Shown here: piece after piece, positions 15,221 through 23,827 of the stretch
How the letters are laid out: each line of letters opens with the position of its first letter
Numbering within the stretch: the first letter of the stretch is position 1
Origin: an uncultured Nesterenkonia sp.
GTDB taxonomy: Bacteria > Actinomycetota > Actinomycetes > Actinomycetales > Micrococcaceae
Length of the DNA: 64,000 nucleotides
Assembly: GCA_946222885.1 (NCBI GenBank)
Contig: CAMIAK010000003.1
Coordinates: forward strand, 180,128-244,127
Direction: 5' to 3'
The notes under the pieces: model-generated
The model's input: only the letters and a program-made list of their open reading frames with translations
What the model was told of the DNA's origin: nothing
Database searches by the model: none
Translations under genes and position numbers: made by a program

Positions 15221-15602
15221 CCTCGTCCTCCTCATCCCAGTCGTCCTCGTCCCAGGCGCCCGGGTCCGGCTCCCCGCTGTCCCAGTCGGCGCTGCCCCAC
15301 CCGGAGCCGCCCCGGCCGGCGCTGTCCCCGTCCTCGCGCACCGGAGGCTGCCCGGGAGCCTCATTGGGCTCCTCCTGGGAGGCTCGCTGGGGCTGGATCT
15401 CGGGCTGGTAGGGGGAGCGACCGGCGTCGGGCTCCGGGTCCTGGGCGGCGGGCCTGAGCTTGGCGCTGGTCTCCAGGAGCTCCGCGCCGACTCCGGCCGG
15501 TTCCGGGGCGCTGCTGAGCAGGCGGCTGCCCAGCACGACGCCGCCCAGCAGCGCCAGCGCACCTACGATCAGGGCGGATCGGGAGAGAGCACCTCGAAGC
15601 AT
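15213..15602 (-). CDS. Membrane-anchored acidic protein, partner of the sensor-like protein
   Basis: About 129 residues from ATG 15602, preceded by GGGGGC; a GTG at 15647 is an in-frame alternative. Basic N-terminus and one hydrophobic helix (ALIVGALALLGGVVLG), then a long Pro/Glu/Gln-rich stretch and a C-terminus that is almost all Asp, Glu and Trp (DEDDWDEEDEDD). The helix and charge layout place the acidic tail outside the membrane. It overlaps the next gene by 8 bp. No family is recognised; the acidic tail could bind cations or basic surfaces. Confidence 0.6.
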   Translation of the reverse strand: MLRGALSRSALIVGALALLGGVVLGSRLLSSAPEPAGVGAELLETSAKLRPAAQDPEPDAGRSPYQPEIQPQRASQEEPNEAPGQPPVREDGDSAGRGGSGWGSADWDSGEPDPGAWDEDDWDEEDEDD

Positions 15603-15662
15603 GCCCCCAGCATGCGTGGGCTCTGTGAGAGTTCGATGAGAGCTCACCTCTGGGCGAATCCG

Positions 15663-15674
15663 TTCAAATTTGAA
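15663..15674. promoter_or_regulatory. Operator-like palindrome TTCAAATTTGAA before the pirin gene
   Basis: Perfect 12-base palindrome ending 11 bases before the ATG at 15686. The arms are the same as in the repeat at 3036-3047 before the flavin oxidoreductase. Confidence 0.55.
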
Positions 15675-15685
15675 ATCATGAGGCT

Positions 15686-16912
15686 ATGACCACACAGAGC
15701 TCCTCCGCCCGGCCCGACCGCACCGAACAGATCTGCATCAACAGCTCTGACCGTGTGCAGGAGCTGAGCTCCTCCGGCGGGCTGCGCGACGGCGTCGTCG
15801 TGGGGGAGACCGGGGTGGAGATCCTGGAGCCGCGGGAGGTGCCGCTGGGCGGGCCGCGGGCGATGAACGTCCGGCGCACCCTGCCGCAGCGGGCGCGCTC
15901 GCTGGTAGGCGCCTGGTGCTTCCTGGACTTCTACGGGCCCGACGACCTCACCGAGGCGACGCCGATGCGCGTCCCCCGCCATCCGCACACCGGACTGGCA
16001 ACGGTCTCCTGGCTGTTCTCCGGGCGCATCGACCACATGGACTCGGCCGGGAACTGGGCGACGGTCCGGCCCGGTGACGTCGCACTGATGAACGCCGGCC
16101 GCGGCATCTCCCATTCGGAGTACTCGACGGCGGACACCAGGATTCTGCACGGGGCCCAGCTCTGGTACGCGTTCCCGGAGGAGCACCGGTTCGTGGAGCC
16201 GTCCCTGGATGCCCACCGGCCGGATCCGGTGCGCGGCGAGGGCTGGGAGGCGAAGGTCTTCCTGGGGTCGCTGCTGGGGTACACCTCCCCGGTGAAGACC
16301 TATATCCCGCTGACCGGCGCGGAGCTGCGGCTGGAGCCCGGCACGGTGCTGGAGATCGAGGTGCCGGAGGACCATGAGCATGCCCTGCTGCAGGTAGGCG
16401 GGGCCGTGAGCCTCAACGGCGAGGATGTCCCGGAGGACCATCTGGGCGTGGTGGAGACCGGCGCTGCGGTGCTGCGCGTGGAGGCCGGCGAGGAGCCGGT
16501 GCTGGCGCTGCTGATCGGCGGTGAGCCGCTGGGGGAGCAGATCGTCATGTGGTGGAACTTCGTGGGGCGCTCGCATGAGGAGGTGGCCGCCTACCGGGCG
16601 GCGTACCAGGCCGAGATGGGCTTCGAGTCTCCGCAGGAGGACTCACCGCTGCACGGGCGGGTGGACGGTTCGCCGGGGCGCGGAGCTGCGGCCCGGGAGA
16701 CCGCGGCCGAGCCCAACGGTGACACCCAGGAGGTCGATGTCGAGCCCGGTGCCCTCGGCGAACCGATCCAGGGCGATCTGCGCGATGAGCTGGACGGGAG
16801 CACCTACGACGACGGCCGCCCCTTCCCGCAGTTCGGCGACTTCCCGCCCGGGCAGTCCGCGCCGCTGCCGGCTCCGCCGCTGCCGAACACCCGGATGAAG
16901 CCGCGCGGGTGA
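15686..16912 (+). CDS. Pirin-family protein with an extended C-terminus
   Basis: 408 residues; typical pirins have 230-320. The N-terminal cupin has the metal-site pattern RHPHTGLATVSWLF and, further on, MNAGRGISHSEYS and LHGAQLWYAF. The C-terminal cupin ends near WWNFVGRSHEEV. About 90 extra residues follow, rich in Glu, Gly and Pro and probably disordered. Bacterial pirins include quercetin dioxygenases and redox-responsive proteins; no activity can be assigned. The start ATG overlaps the promoter/operator region and there is no clear Shine-Dalgarno sequence. An FMN reductase follows on the same strand. Confidence 0.88.
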   Translation: MTTQSSSARPDRTEQICINSSDRVQELSSSGGLRDGVVVGETGVEILEPREVPLGGPRAMNVRRTLPQRARSLVGAWCFLDFYGPDDLTEATPMRVPRHPHTGLATVSWLFSGRIDHMDSAGNWATVRPGDVALMNAGRGISHSEYSTADTRILHGAQLWYAFPEEHRFVEPSLDAHRPDPVRGEGWEAKVFLGSLLGYTSPVKTYIPLTGAELRLEPGTVLEIEVPEDHEHALLQVGGAVSLNGEDVPEDHLGVVETGAAVLRVEAGEEPVLALLIGGEPLGEQIVMWWNFVGRSHEEVAAYRAAYQAEMGFESPQEDSPLHGRVDGSPGRGAAARETAAEPNGDTQEVDVEPGALGEPIQGDLRDELDGSTYDDGRPFPQFGDFPPGQSAPLPAPPLPNTRMKPRG

Positions 16913-16945
16913 GCTCCTGCGGGTGAGGCGACTCCGTGGTCCCGC

Positions 16946-16951
16946 TAGGGT
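16946..16951 (+). promoter_or_regulatory. -10 box TAGGGT of the FMN reductase gene
   Basis: It ends 6 bases before the ATG at 16958, so the gene probably has its own leaderless promoter. Confidence 0.45.
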
Positions 16952-16957
16952 GGGACC

Positions 16958-17497
16958 ATGGTGAAAATCGGGTACATCGTCGGAAGCTTCGCAGAGTCCT
17001 CCATCAACAAGAAGCTCGCGCGGGTCCTGGTGGACCAGGCGCCGGAGCGGGCGGAGATGCAGTTCATCGACATCCAGCCGCTGCCGCTCTACCACCGGGA
17101 CATGGACGCCGACTTCCCGCAGGTCATGGTCGACTATAAGCAGCAGGTGGCCGAGGTCGACGGCCTGCTGGTGGTCAGCCCGGAGCACAACCAGAGCTTC
17201 CCCGCCCCGGTGAAGAACGCCCTGGACATCCTCACCCGCCCCGGCGGAGAGGGCATCCTGGGCGGGCTGCCGGTGGGCATCGTGGGAGCCTCGCCAGGCC
17301 GCTTCGGCACCATCAACGGCCAGTCCCAGCTGCGCCAGTTCCTGCCGCCGCTGGGCGTGAAGGTCATGGGCTCGCCGCTGCTGGCCGTCCACGCCACCGG
17401 GGAGACCTTCACCGACGACGGCGCCGATGAGCAGACCACCAAGCGCGCGGCCTCCTATATGGAAGCCTTCGCGGACTTCGTGGCCCAGCACAGCTGA
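16958..17497 (+). CDS. NAD(P)H-dependent FMN reductase
   Basis: 179 residues, flavodoxin-like fold. The phosphate loop is GSFAESSINKKLA at the N-terminus (usual GSxRxxSxN). The flavin-contacting segment SPEHNQSFPAPVKNALDIL stands in place of the common PEYNGSIPGALKNA. It reduces FMN with NAD(P)H and could supply FMNH2 to the luciferase-like enzyme at 1881-2999. It ends 6 bases from the convergent dehydratase gene. Confidence 0.9.
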   Translation: MVKIGYIVGSFAESSINKKLARVLVDQAPERAEMQFIDIQPLPLYHRDMDADFPQVMVDYKQQVAEVDGLLVVSPEHNQSFPAPVKNALDILTRPGGEGILGGLPVGIVGASPGRFGTINGQSQLRQFLPPLGVKVMGSPLLAVHATGETFTDDGADEQTTKRAASYMEAFADFVAQHS

Positions 17498-17503
17498 GGG
17501 AGG

Positions 17504-18631
17504 CTACTTCCTGCCGAACTCCGCTGAGGCGACGGTCCATTTCCGGGCCTGTTCGCTCATGGTGATGCCCAGGCCGGGCCGGTCGGGGACCAGCATGCGG
17601 CCGTCCTTGGTCTCCAGACGCTCGTTGAACAGCGGATCCAACCAGTCGAAGTGCTCCACCCAGGGCTCACGCGGGTAGCAGGCAGCGAGGTGGAGGTGGA
17701 TCTCCATCGCGAAGTGGGGAGCCAGGTCCAGGCCCTTCTGGTCGGCGAAGGTCAGCAGCCGCATGAACTGGGTGATGCCTCCCACGCGCGGGGCATCCGG
17801 CTGGATGATGTCGCAGGCATTCCCGTGGATGAGGCGCTCGTGTTCGGCTACGGAGGCAAGCATCTCGCCTGTGGCGATGGGCGTGTCCAGGGTCCTGGTG
17901 AGACGCGCATGACCTTCGACGTCATAGGCGTCGAGGGGCTCTTCGATCCACACCAGGTCGAACTCCTCGAGCCGGCGTCCCATCCGCAGCGCGGTCGCAC
18001 GGTCCCACTGCTGGTTGGCATCCACCATGAGGGGGACGTCCTGACCGATGTGCTCTCGCACCCCGCGGACGCGGCGGACGTCCTCGTGGTTGTCCGGCAG
18101 GCCCACTTTGATCTTGATGCCGCCGATGCCCTCTTCGATGGACTGGCTGGCGCGTTCCTTGACCTCCTCCAAGGAGGCGTTCAGGAAGCCTCCGGAGGTG
18201 TTGTAGGTCCGGACTGAGTCACGGTGGGCGCCCAGCAGCTTGGCCAGGGGCAGGCCGGCCCGCTTGGCCTTGAGGTCGTAGAGTGCGACGTCGATGGCCG
18301 CCAGTGCCTGGGTGGCGAGGCCGGAGCGGCCCACTGAGGCTCCCGCCCACTGCAGCTTGGTGATGAGCCGGCCGATGTCATTCGGGTCCTCGCCGATGAG
18401 GTTCTCCGCCACCTCCGAGGCATGGGCGTACTGGGCGGGACCGCCGGCGCGCTTCGAGTAGCTGAAGCCTACCCCTTCGAGTCCCTGCTCAGTGGTGATC
18501 TCGGCAAAGAGGAAGGCGACCTCGGTCATCGGCTTCTGCCTGCCGGTGAAGACTTTGGCGTCAGAGATGGCGGTCTTCAGCGGCAGGGTGATGGAGGACA
18601 GCTTCACATGGCGGACGGAGTCAGCGGACAT
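17504..18631 (-). CDS. L-talarate/galactarate dehydratase (enolase superfamily)
   Basis: 375 residues. The mandelate-racemase-group catalytic set is visible: GIKIKVG (KxK base), MVDANQQWD (first metal Asp), WIEEPL (Glu), ATGEML (Glu), PDAPRVGGITQ and PHFAMEIHLHLAA with the general His. HFAMEIH, WVEHFDWLDPLFNE and DRPGLGI match what is recalled of the talarate/galactarate dehydratase subgroup. It would dehydrate galactarate or talarate to 5-keto-4-deoxyglucarate. It is last in the tctCBA operon and overlaps tctA by 11 bp, with its GAGGAG ribosome site inside the tctA end. Confidence 0.85.
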   Translation of the reverse strand: MSADSVRHVKLSSITLPLKTAISDAKVFTGRQKPMTEVAFLFAEITTEQGLEGVGFSYSKRAGGPAQYAHASEVAENLIGEDPNDIGRLITKLQWAGASVGRSGLATQALAAIDVALYDLKAKRAGLPLAKLLGAHRDSVRTYNTSGGFLNASLEEVKERASQSIEEGIGGIKIKVGLPDNHEDVRRVRGVREHIGQDVPLMVDANQQWDRATALRMGRRLEEFDLVWIEEPLDAYDVEGHARLTRTLDTPIATGEMLASVAEHERLIHGNACDIIQPDAPRVGGITQFMRLLTFADQKGLDLAPHFAMEIHLHLAACYPREPWVEHFDWLDPLFNERLETKDGRMLVPDRPGLGITMSEQARKWTVASAEFGRK

Positions 18632-20156
18632 TGGTCTCCTCGGATGAGTTGGTCGGGTCGGGGATCAGGGAGATGTTCTTCCGGCGGGCGATGAGCTTGA
18701 AGACGGCTGGCACCACGAGCACCAGGACGAAGACTGCCAGCAGGGTCAGGGTGATGGGGCGGTCGGCCACACGGCTGACATCGCCCTCGAACATCATCAG
18801 GGCCCGGCGGAAGTTGTCCTCCAGCAGGGCGCCGAGGACGAAGGCCAGCACCAGGGGCGCCGGGTCGAAGCCGAACTTCTTCATGAGGTAGCCCAGCACT
18901 CCGAAGACGATGACCACCAGGACTTCGAAGAAGCGGTTGCTGATGGTGAAGGCGCCCATGCACACGATCAGCAGGGTGATCGGGGCCAGGATGGTGGAGC
19001 GGACGTAGAGGATCCGGACGAACAGGCCGATCATCGGGATGGCCAGCACCAGCAGGATGAGGTTGCCGATGTACATGGAGTTGACCACGCCCCAGAACAG
19101 CTCCGGGTTGGTGTCCACCAGCTGGGGCCCCGGCGCGATGCCCTGGATCATCAGGGCGCCGAACATGACGGCCATCGTGGCGTTGGCCGGGATGCCCAGG
19201 GTCAGCAGCGGAATGAAGGAGGAGGTGGCCGCAGCGTTGTTCGCGGTCTCGGGCCCGGCCACTCCTTCGATGGCGCCCTTGCCGAAGCGCTTGGGGGTCT
19301 TGGAGATCCGCTTCTCAAGACCGTAGGAGACCATAGAGGAGACGGTGGCGCCTCCTCCGGGCAGGATGCCCAGGAAGAAGCCGAGGACGCCGCCGCGGCC
19401 GATGGGCCCCGTGGACTGCTTGAGGTCCTGCTTGGTGGGCAGCACCTTGTCCACCTTGATGGGCTTTGGCTGGGCGAGGTGCCGCTTCTCCAGGTTGTAC
19501 AGGATCTCCGCCAGGCCGAAGACGCCCATGGCGATCGGGACGAATTCCAGGCCGTCCGAGAGTTCCAGGTTGCCCGCGGTGTAGCGCAGCTCGCCGGTGA
19601 ACCCGTCCCTCCCGACGACGGCGAGCAGCAGTCCCAGCACGGCGGCGACCAGAGCCTTGAGCATGGTGCCGTTGGAGATGGTCGCCACCAGCAGGATCCC
19701 CAGCAGGGTCAGGGCTGCGTACTCCGGGGGGCCGAAGCGCAGGGCCCATCCGGCGATGATGGGGGCCACCAGTGTCAGCGCGATGATGGCGATGGTGCCG
19801 CCGAGGAATGAGCCGAGGGCACCGATCCCCAGTGCCTTGCCGGCCTGCCCCTTCTGCCCCATGGGGTAGCCGTCCAGCGCAGTGATGGCGGAACTGGTCT
19901 CGCCGGGGAGTTTGAGCAGCACGGCGGTCACCGTGCCGCCGTAGATCGCGCCGTAGAAGATGCCGGCCAGCATGATGATGGCGGTGACCGGCTCCATCCC
20001 GTAGGTCAGGGGGAGGAGGATAGCGATGGTCGCGGCCGGGCCCAGGCCCGGCAGCACGCCGATGGTCATGCCGACGACGACGCCTATGACGCAGAAGATG
20101 AAGTTCTGAGGCTGGAGGACAACCTCAAACCCCTCGATCACGGGGGCGAAGTCCAT
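18621..20156 (-). CDS. tctA: Tripartite tricarboxylate transporter, large permease TctA
   Basis: 511 residues with about 12 hydrophobic segments. Family landmarks are GVLPGLGPAATIAILLPLT near residue 35, GGSITAILLNxPG as GGTVTAVLLKLPGETSSA, and FFLGILPGGGATVSS at about 260. It forms the channel of a TTT carboxylate importer with TctB and TctC. GGAAAGG lies before the ATG. In a locus for aldaric acids it probably imports galactarate or glucarate (inference from context). Confidence 0.93.
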   Translation of the reverse strand: MDFAPVIEGFEVVLQPQNFIFCVIGVVVGMTIGVLPGLGPAATIAILLPLTYGMEPVTAIIMLAGIFYGAIYGGTVTAVLLKLPGETSSAITALDGYPMGQKGQAGKALGIGALGSFLGGTIAIIALTLVAPIIAGWALRFGPPEYAALTLLGILLVATISNGTMLKALVAAVLGLLLAVVGRDGFTGELRYTAGNLELSDGLEFVPIAMGVFGLAEILYNLEKRHLAQPKPIKVDKVLPTKQDLKQSTGPIGRGGVLGFFLGILPGGGATVSSMVSYGLEKRISKTPKRFGKGAIEGVAGPETANNAAATSSFIPLLTLGIPANATMAVMFGALMIQGIAPGPQLVDTNPELFWGVVNSMYIGNLILLVLAIPMIGLFVRILYVRSTILAPITLLIVCMGAFTISNRFFEVLVVIVFGVLGYLMKKFGFDPAPLVLAFVLGALLEDNFRRALMMFEGDVSRVADRPITLTLLAVFVLVLVVPAVFKLIARRKNISLIPDPTNSSEETNVR

Positions 20157-20194
20157 AGGATCAGGGCCTTTCCAGGGTCATCTGCAGGTGGGGC

Positions 20195-20716
20195 TCAGAA
20201 GAGCCGCGGGATGGGGACGTTCAGCCCGGTCACGAAGATCAGGTAGAACGCCACGACGGAGAGGATCGAGATCGGGGCGGAGAGGCGGTACTTCTCTCTG
20301 CCCAAGACGCTCATCCAGAAGATCATCAGCGCTACTGCCGGGAGCTCAAAGCCCACATACGGCATGAGCTGCACTGCGACCACGAGGCTCACCGCCCCCA
20401 CGCCGACAGCGATGGCGTTGGTGGTGATCCTCTCGGCATCCTCGTAGGTCTTGGCGCGCAGCATGATGAGCGCCCCCAGCACGATGAGCAGAACGGACAG
20501 CACGCCGGGCCAGGTGCCTGCCCGGGGCTGGGTCGGGGTTCCGAGCCCCAGGTCCAGCGCCACGAGCAGGGCACCGAGGCCGAGGAGGGAGACGACAGCC
20601 CCACAGACGAGGTTCGTCAGGGTTCCCGCGCGCGGCGCCTGGTAGTCCGCGGTGGTGACTTCGGCTTCGTTCTCTGGGGCCGGAGCATCTCCGGCCTTCT
20701 CCTCAACAGCGTTCAT
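20195..20716 (-). CDS. tctB: Tripartite tricarboxylate transporter, small permease TctB
   Basis: 173 residues. A polar N-terminus of about 35 residues is followed by four hydrophobic helices, as expected for the small TTT membrane subunit. The start overlaps the tctC stop by one base (TGATG), and tctA follows after 38 bp. Confidence 0.85.
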   Translation of the reverse strand: MNAVEEKAGDAPAPENEAEVTTADYQAPRAGTLTNLVCGAVVSLLGLGALLVALDLGLGTPTQPRAGTWPGVLSVLLIVLGALIMLRAKTYEDAERITTNAIAVGVGAVSLVVAVQLMPYVGFELPAVALMIFWMSVLGREKYRLSAPISILSVVAFYLIFVTGLNVPIPRLF

Positions 20717-21723
20717 CAGTCATCTCCACCGAGATCGATGTCGTTCTCCTCGACCAGCTGGGCGTACTGCTCAGCGAGCTCGGTCCACTGCTCCTCGACC
20801 TCTTCGCCGTCGAGCTCGGCGGGGGTGAGGAAGTTCTCCTCGTTGAACTGCTGGTACTCCTCGGTCTCGAAGATCTCCTGCAGTCCTTCCTGGAGGGTCT
20901 CGATGACCTCGTCAGGGGCACCGGCGGGCAGTGCCAGAGCGCGGTACTGCGAGACGGGGACGTCATAGCCCTCTTCGACAGCAGTGGGGACATCCGGCAG
21001 ATAGTCGATGCGCTCCTCGGAGAAGACGACGATCGGCTTGACCGTCCCGGCGTCGATCTGCGGCATCGCCTCGCCCACCTGAACGGTGGCGACTTCGACC
21101 TGGTCGCCCATCACAGCGGTGAGGGCGGGAGCGCCGCTGTCGAAGGGCACCTCATTGCCTTCGATATCGGCCTCGCCCATGAGCAGCAGCTGGGCGAGCT
21201 GGCTGGCGGTGCCGACACCGGTGGTGCCGTAGCTGATGGTGTGGTCCGCGTTGACCATGTCCTCGACGGAGTCGATCTCGCTGTCGGCGTTGGCGATCAT
21301 GATGTAGTCGTCCTGGGAGAGCCCGGCGATGATGTCGAGATCATCGAGTTCGACGCGCTCATCCTCGGAGACGACCAGGGAGGTCACGGTGATCAGGGAG
21401 GCGTTGAGCAGGACGAGCTCGTAGCCGTCGGGATCCTGGCTGGCGACGTCAGCGGTGGCGATGGCGCCGTTGGCTCCCGGCTGGTTCTCCACGGTCATCG
21501 AGACGCCCCAGGCATCCTGTGCGCCGTCGGCCACCGCACGGGCGATCAGGTCGGTGCTGCCGCCGGCCTCCTGGCCCACGGTCAGGCGGATGTTGTCATT
21601 GGGGTAGTCATCGCCGTTGTCCGAGCCGTCGGTGACTCCGCCGCAGGCGGAGACTCCGAGGAGCAGGGCTGCGCCCGCGGCGGTATAGGCCATCGGGCGG
21701 GTGGTACGGGTGTTCCAGAACAT
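20716..21723 (-). CDS. tctC: Tripartite tricarboxylate transporter substrate-binding lipoprotein TctC
   Basis: 335 residues from ATG 21723, which has AAGGAGGCACA upstream; the open frame reaches further upstream without a good start. The signal peptide ends in a lipobox LGVSAC at about residue 25. Then come IRLTVGQEAGGSTDLIARAV, NQPGANGAIATADVA and GTTGVGTASQLAQLLL, the ligand-binding pattern of TctC/Bug receptors. It captures a carboxylate outside the membrane for TctAB and is the first gene of the operon. Confidence 0.9.
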   Translation of the reverse strand: MFWNTRTTRPMAYTAAGAALLLGVSACGGVTDGSDNGDDYPNDNIRLTVGQEAGGSTDLIARAVADGAQDAWGVSMTVENQPGANGAIATADVASQDPDGYELVLLNASLITVTSLVVSEDERVELDDLDIIAGLSQDDYIMIANADSEIDSVEDMVNADHTISYGTTGVGTASQLAQLLLMGEADIEGNEVPFDSGAPALTAVMGDQVEVATVQVGEAMPQIDAGTVKPIVVFSEERIDYLPDVPTAVEEGYDVPVSQYRALALPAGAPDEVIETLQEGLQEIFETEEYQQFNEENFLTPAELDGEEVEEQWTELAEQYAQLVEENDIDLGGDD

Positions 21724-21811
21724 TGTGCCTCCTTGAACAGCTTCTGGCCGCAGATGCCTCATATGTGAGCGGCACCACACGGTGCGAGTGATGTAGAGCA
21801 TAATAATCCCA

Positions 21812-21820
21812 TTCGATACC
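21812..21820. promoter_or_regulatory. TTCGATACC half-site in the tctC-LysR intergenic region
   Basis: It matches half of the 16-bp operator found at 21837-21852 and 22775-22790. LysR regulators commonly bind one strong and one weaker site. Confidence 0.4.
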
Positions 21821-21836
21821 TGTCTAAGCCCTAGAA

Positions 21837-21852
21837 CGTATAGCTTGATACC
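21837..21852. promoter_or_regulatory. LysR operator 1 (CGTATAGCTTGATACC)
   Basis: It contains GTAT-N6-ATAC between the divergent tctC and LysR genes. The reverse complement matches 22775-22790 at 14 of 16 bases. Confidence 0.65.
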
Positions 21853-21879
21853 GTCAGAGCATGACTCAGGAGGCCAACT

Positions 21880-22758
21880 GTGTTCACCCTTGACCAGGCG
21901 CGTGCTTTCGTCGTCGTCGCAGAGGAGCTTCATTTCGGTCGTGCGGCAGAGCGGCTCCACATGACGCAGCCTCCTCTGAGCCGGCAGATCCAGAAGCTGG
22001 AGAAGGTGCTGGAGGTCCAGCTGCTGCTGCGGCAGCCGCGCGGGGTAGAGCTGACGGCGGCTGGAGAGGCCTTCCTCGCTGAGTGCCGGCAGCTGCTGGC
22101 GAAAGTGGAGGAGGCACCGCGGCGTGCCCGGCTCATAGCTTCAGGGCGGGTGGGGCTGGTTCGCCTGGGCTACACGGCGGCTTCGGCCTACAGCGTGCTG
22201 GGCGAGCTGCTCGCCCGCCTCAAGGAGAGCGCGCCGGGGGTGACGATCGAGCTGCATGAGATGGTCTCGGCGCAGCAGCTGGAGGCGTTGCGCAACGGAA
22301 GCATCGATGTCGGGCTTGCTCGCCCGCCCTTCCATCTCGAGGGGGTGGACTCGGCTCTGCTGCGGACCGAAGCGCTGGTGGTGGCTGTCCCTGCGGGGCA
22401 TCATCTCGCCCGGCGCGGAACCCCCATCACGGCTGAGGAGATCCAGAGGGAGCCGCTGATCATGCACTCCTATGAGCAGGCGCGTTACTTCCGGGATCTC
22501 GTGATCGGGCTGGTGGATGTGCATCAGGAGATGGTCTCCCACACGGCGAGTCAGGTGTTGACCATGGTCGCCCTGGCGGCGGCGGGTCACGGTCTTGCCT
22601 TGGTGCCTGAGTCTGCGGGGCGGCTCGCCATGCCGGGGGTGGTGATGCTGCCGCTGGAGGATTCCCCCGAAGACCTGGTTCAGCTCCATGCGATGTGGCT
22701 CTCGGGCTCCACCAATCCTGCTCTGCAGAGCCTCCTTCCGGTGATTCGGGGAGAGTGA
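21880..22758 (+). CDS. LysR-family transcriptional regulator of aldarate catabolism
   Basis: 292 residues. The N-terminal winged HTH (about 1-60) reads ARAFVVVAEELHFGRAAERLHMTQPPLSRQIQKLE. A co-inducer-binding domain follows (GLVRLGYTAASAYSVLGELL onward). The start is GTG 21880 with AGGAGG 7 bases upstream. It is divergent from tctCBA-dehydratase and is followed by kdgD; matching operators sit in front of both operons, so it most likely activates both in response to an aldarate or pathway intermediate. Confidence 0.92.
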   Translation: MFTLDQARAFVVVAEELHFGRAAERLHMTQPPLSRQIQKLEKVLEVQLLLRQPRGVELTAAGEAFLAECRQLLAKVEEAPRRARLIASGRVGLVRLGYTAASAYSVLGELLARLKESAPGVTIELHEMVSAQQLEALRNGSIDVGLARPPFHLEGVDSALLRTEALVVAVPAGHHLARRGTPITAEEIQREPLIMHSYEQARYFRDLVIGLVDVHQEMVSHTASQVLTMVALAAAGHGLALVPESAGRLAMPGVVMLPLEDSPEDLVQLHAMWLSGSTNPALQSLLPVIRGE

Positions 22759-22774
22759 ACTGCGATGTCTTCAA

Positions 22775-22790
22775 GGTATCGAACTATACG
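22775..22790. promoter_or_regulatory. LysR operator 2 (GGTATCGAACTATACG)
   Basis: Upstream of kdgD. Contains GTAT-N6-ATAC and is the near reverse complement of 21837-21852. Confidence 0.65.
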
Positions 22791-22864
22791 AAACAGGGCT
22801 TGGACAGGCATCGCGGTCGACTCGTAGCGTAAATCACATTACGTCCGAGAATGTGGAGGTCCAG

Positions 22865-23791
22865 ATGTCCGATTATTCCCCCGTCGAATTGGCTGAGGTG
22901 CTGAAAGACGGCCTGCTCTCTTTCCCCGTGACCCCGTTCACCCAGGATCTGAGGGTCGACGAGGCCAAGCTCACTGAGCATCTCGAATGGCAGTCGAGCT
23001 ATGACATCGGCGGTCTGTTCGTCGCCGGCGGGACGGGCGAGGGCTTCTCCCTTGCTCCCGCAGAGAACCGCGCGGTGGTGGAGACTGCGGTGAGGACCGT
23101 ACGCCAGGGGGTGCCCGTGCTGGGTTCCGCCGGGGGAAACACAGCCCAGGCCGTGGAGCTGGCTCAGGGGGCGGAGGCCGTAGGCGTCGACGGCCTTCTC
23201 CTGCTGCCCCCATATCTCACCGAGACCACGCAGGAAGGGCTCCGTGCCCACGCCGCTGCTGTGCTCGAGTCCACGAGTCTGGGAGTGATCCTCTACAATC
23301 GCGCCAACGCGATCTACAGTGCGGACACCGTCGCCTCGCTCGCCGAGACCTACCCGAACCTGATCGGGTTCAAGGACGGCGTCGGGAACTTCGAGCAGCT
23401 GGCGCGGGTGACCGCAGCATGCGGCAACCGGCTCTTCTACCTGGGCGGCCTGCCCACGGCGGAGACCTACGCGCTCTCCCTGCTGAAGATGGGCATGAGC
23501 ACCTACTCCTCGGCGATGTTCAACTTCATCCCTGAGTTCGCCCTGGAGTTCTACCGCAATGTGCGCGACGAGGATCAGCAGGCCGTGCAGCAGAAGTTGA
23601 AGGACTTCGTGCTGCCCTACCTGGACATCCGCGACCGCGGCAACGGATACGGCGTCTCCATCGTGAAGGCCGGCCTGCGTGCGGTCGGCCGCGACGCCGG
23701 TCCGGTCCGCCCGCCGCTGCGGGACCTCTCCGCCCAGGAGCAGGACGACCTGAACACGCTGGTCGGGAGCCTCGCTCCTGCCTCCGTCTGA
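22865..23791 (+). CDS. kdgD: 5-dehydro-4-deoxyglucarate dehydratase
   Basis: 308 residues from ATG 22865; GTGGAGGTCC lies before it, so this start is preferred over the ATG at 22853. Member of the DHDPS/NAL aldolase superfamily: LLSFPVTPFTQD at the N-terminus, GGLFVAGGTGEGFSL, ILYNRANA, and the Schiff-base Lys in IGFKDGVGNF. It decarboxylates and dehydrates 5-keto-4-deoxyglucarate to 2-oxoglutarate semialdehyde. First gene of a three-gene operon with the semialdehyde dehydrogenase and gudD. Confidence 0.9.
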   Translation: MSDYSPVELAEVLKDGLLSFPVTPFTQDLRVDEAKLTEHLEWQSSYDIGGLFVAGGTGEGFSLAPAENRAVVETAVRTVRQGVPVLGSAGGNTAQAVELAQGAEAVGVDGLLLLPPYLTETTQEGLRAHAAAVLESTSLGVILYNRANAIYSADTVASLAETYPNLIGFKDGVGNFEQLARVTAACGNRLFYLGGLPTAETYALSLLKMGMSTYSSAMFNFIPEFALEFYRNVRDEDQQAVQQKLKDFVLPYLDIRDRGNGYGVSIVKAGLRAVGRDAGPVRPPLRDLSAQEQDDLNTLVGSLAPASV

Positions 23792-23827
23792 GAACCGAGA
23801 AGCCACCGAGGAATCGAGGGAGTCGAG

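Noticed and set aside
13679..15457. Plus-strand open frame of 592 codons
   Set aside because: It runs antisense to the sensor-like protein gene, whose membrane helices and coupled overlap with its partner support the minus strand.
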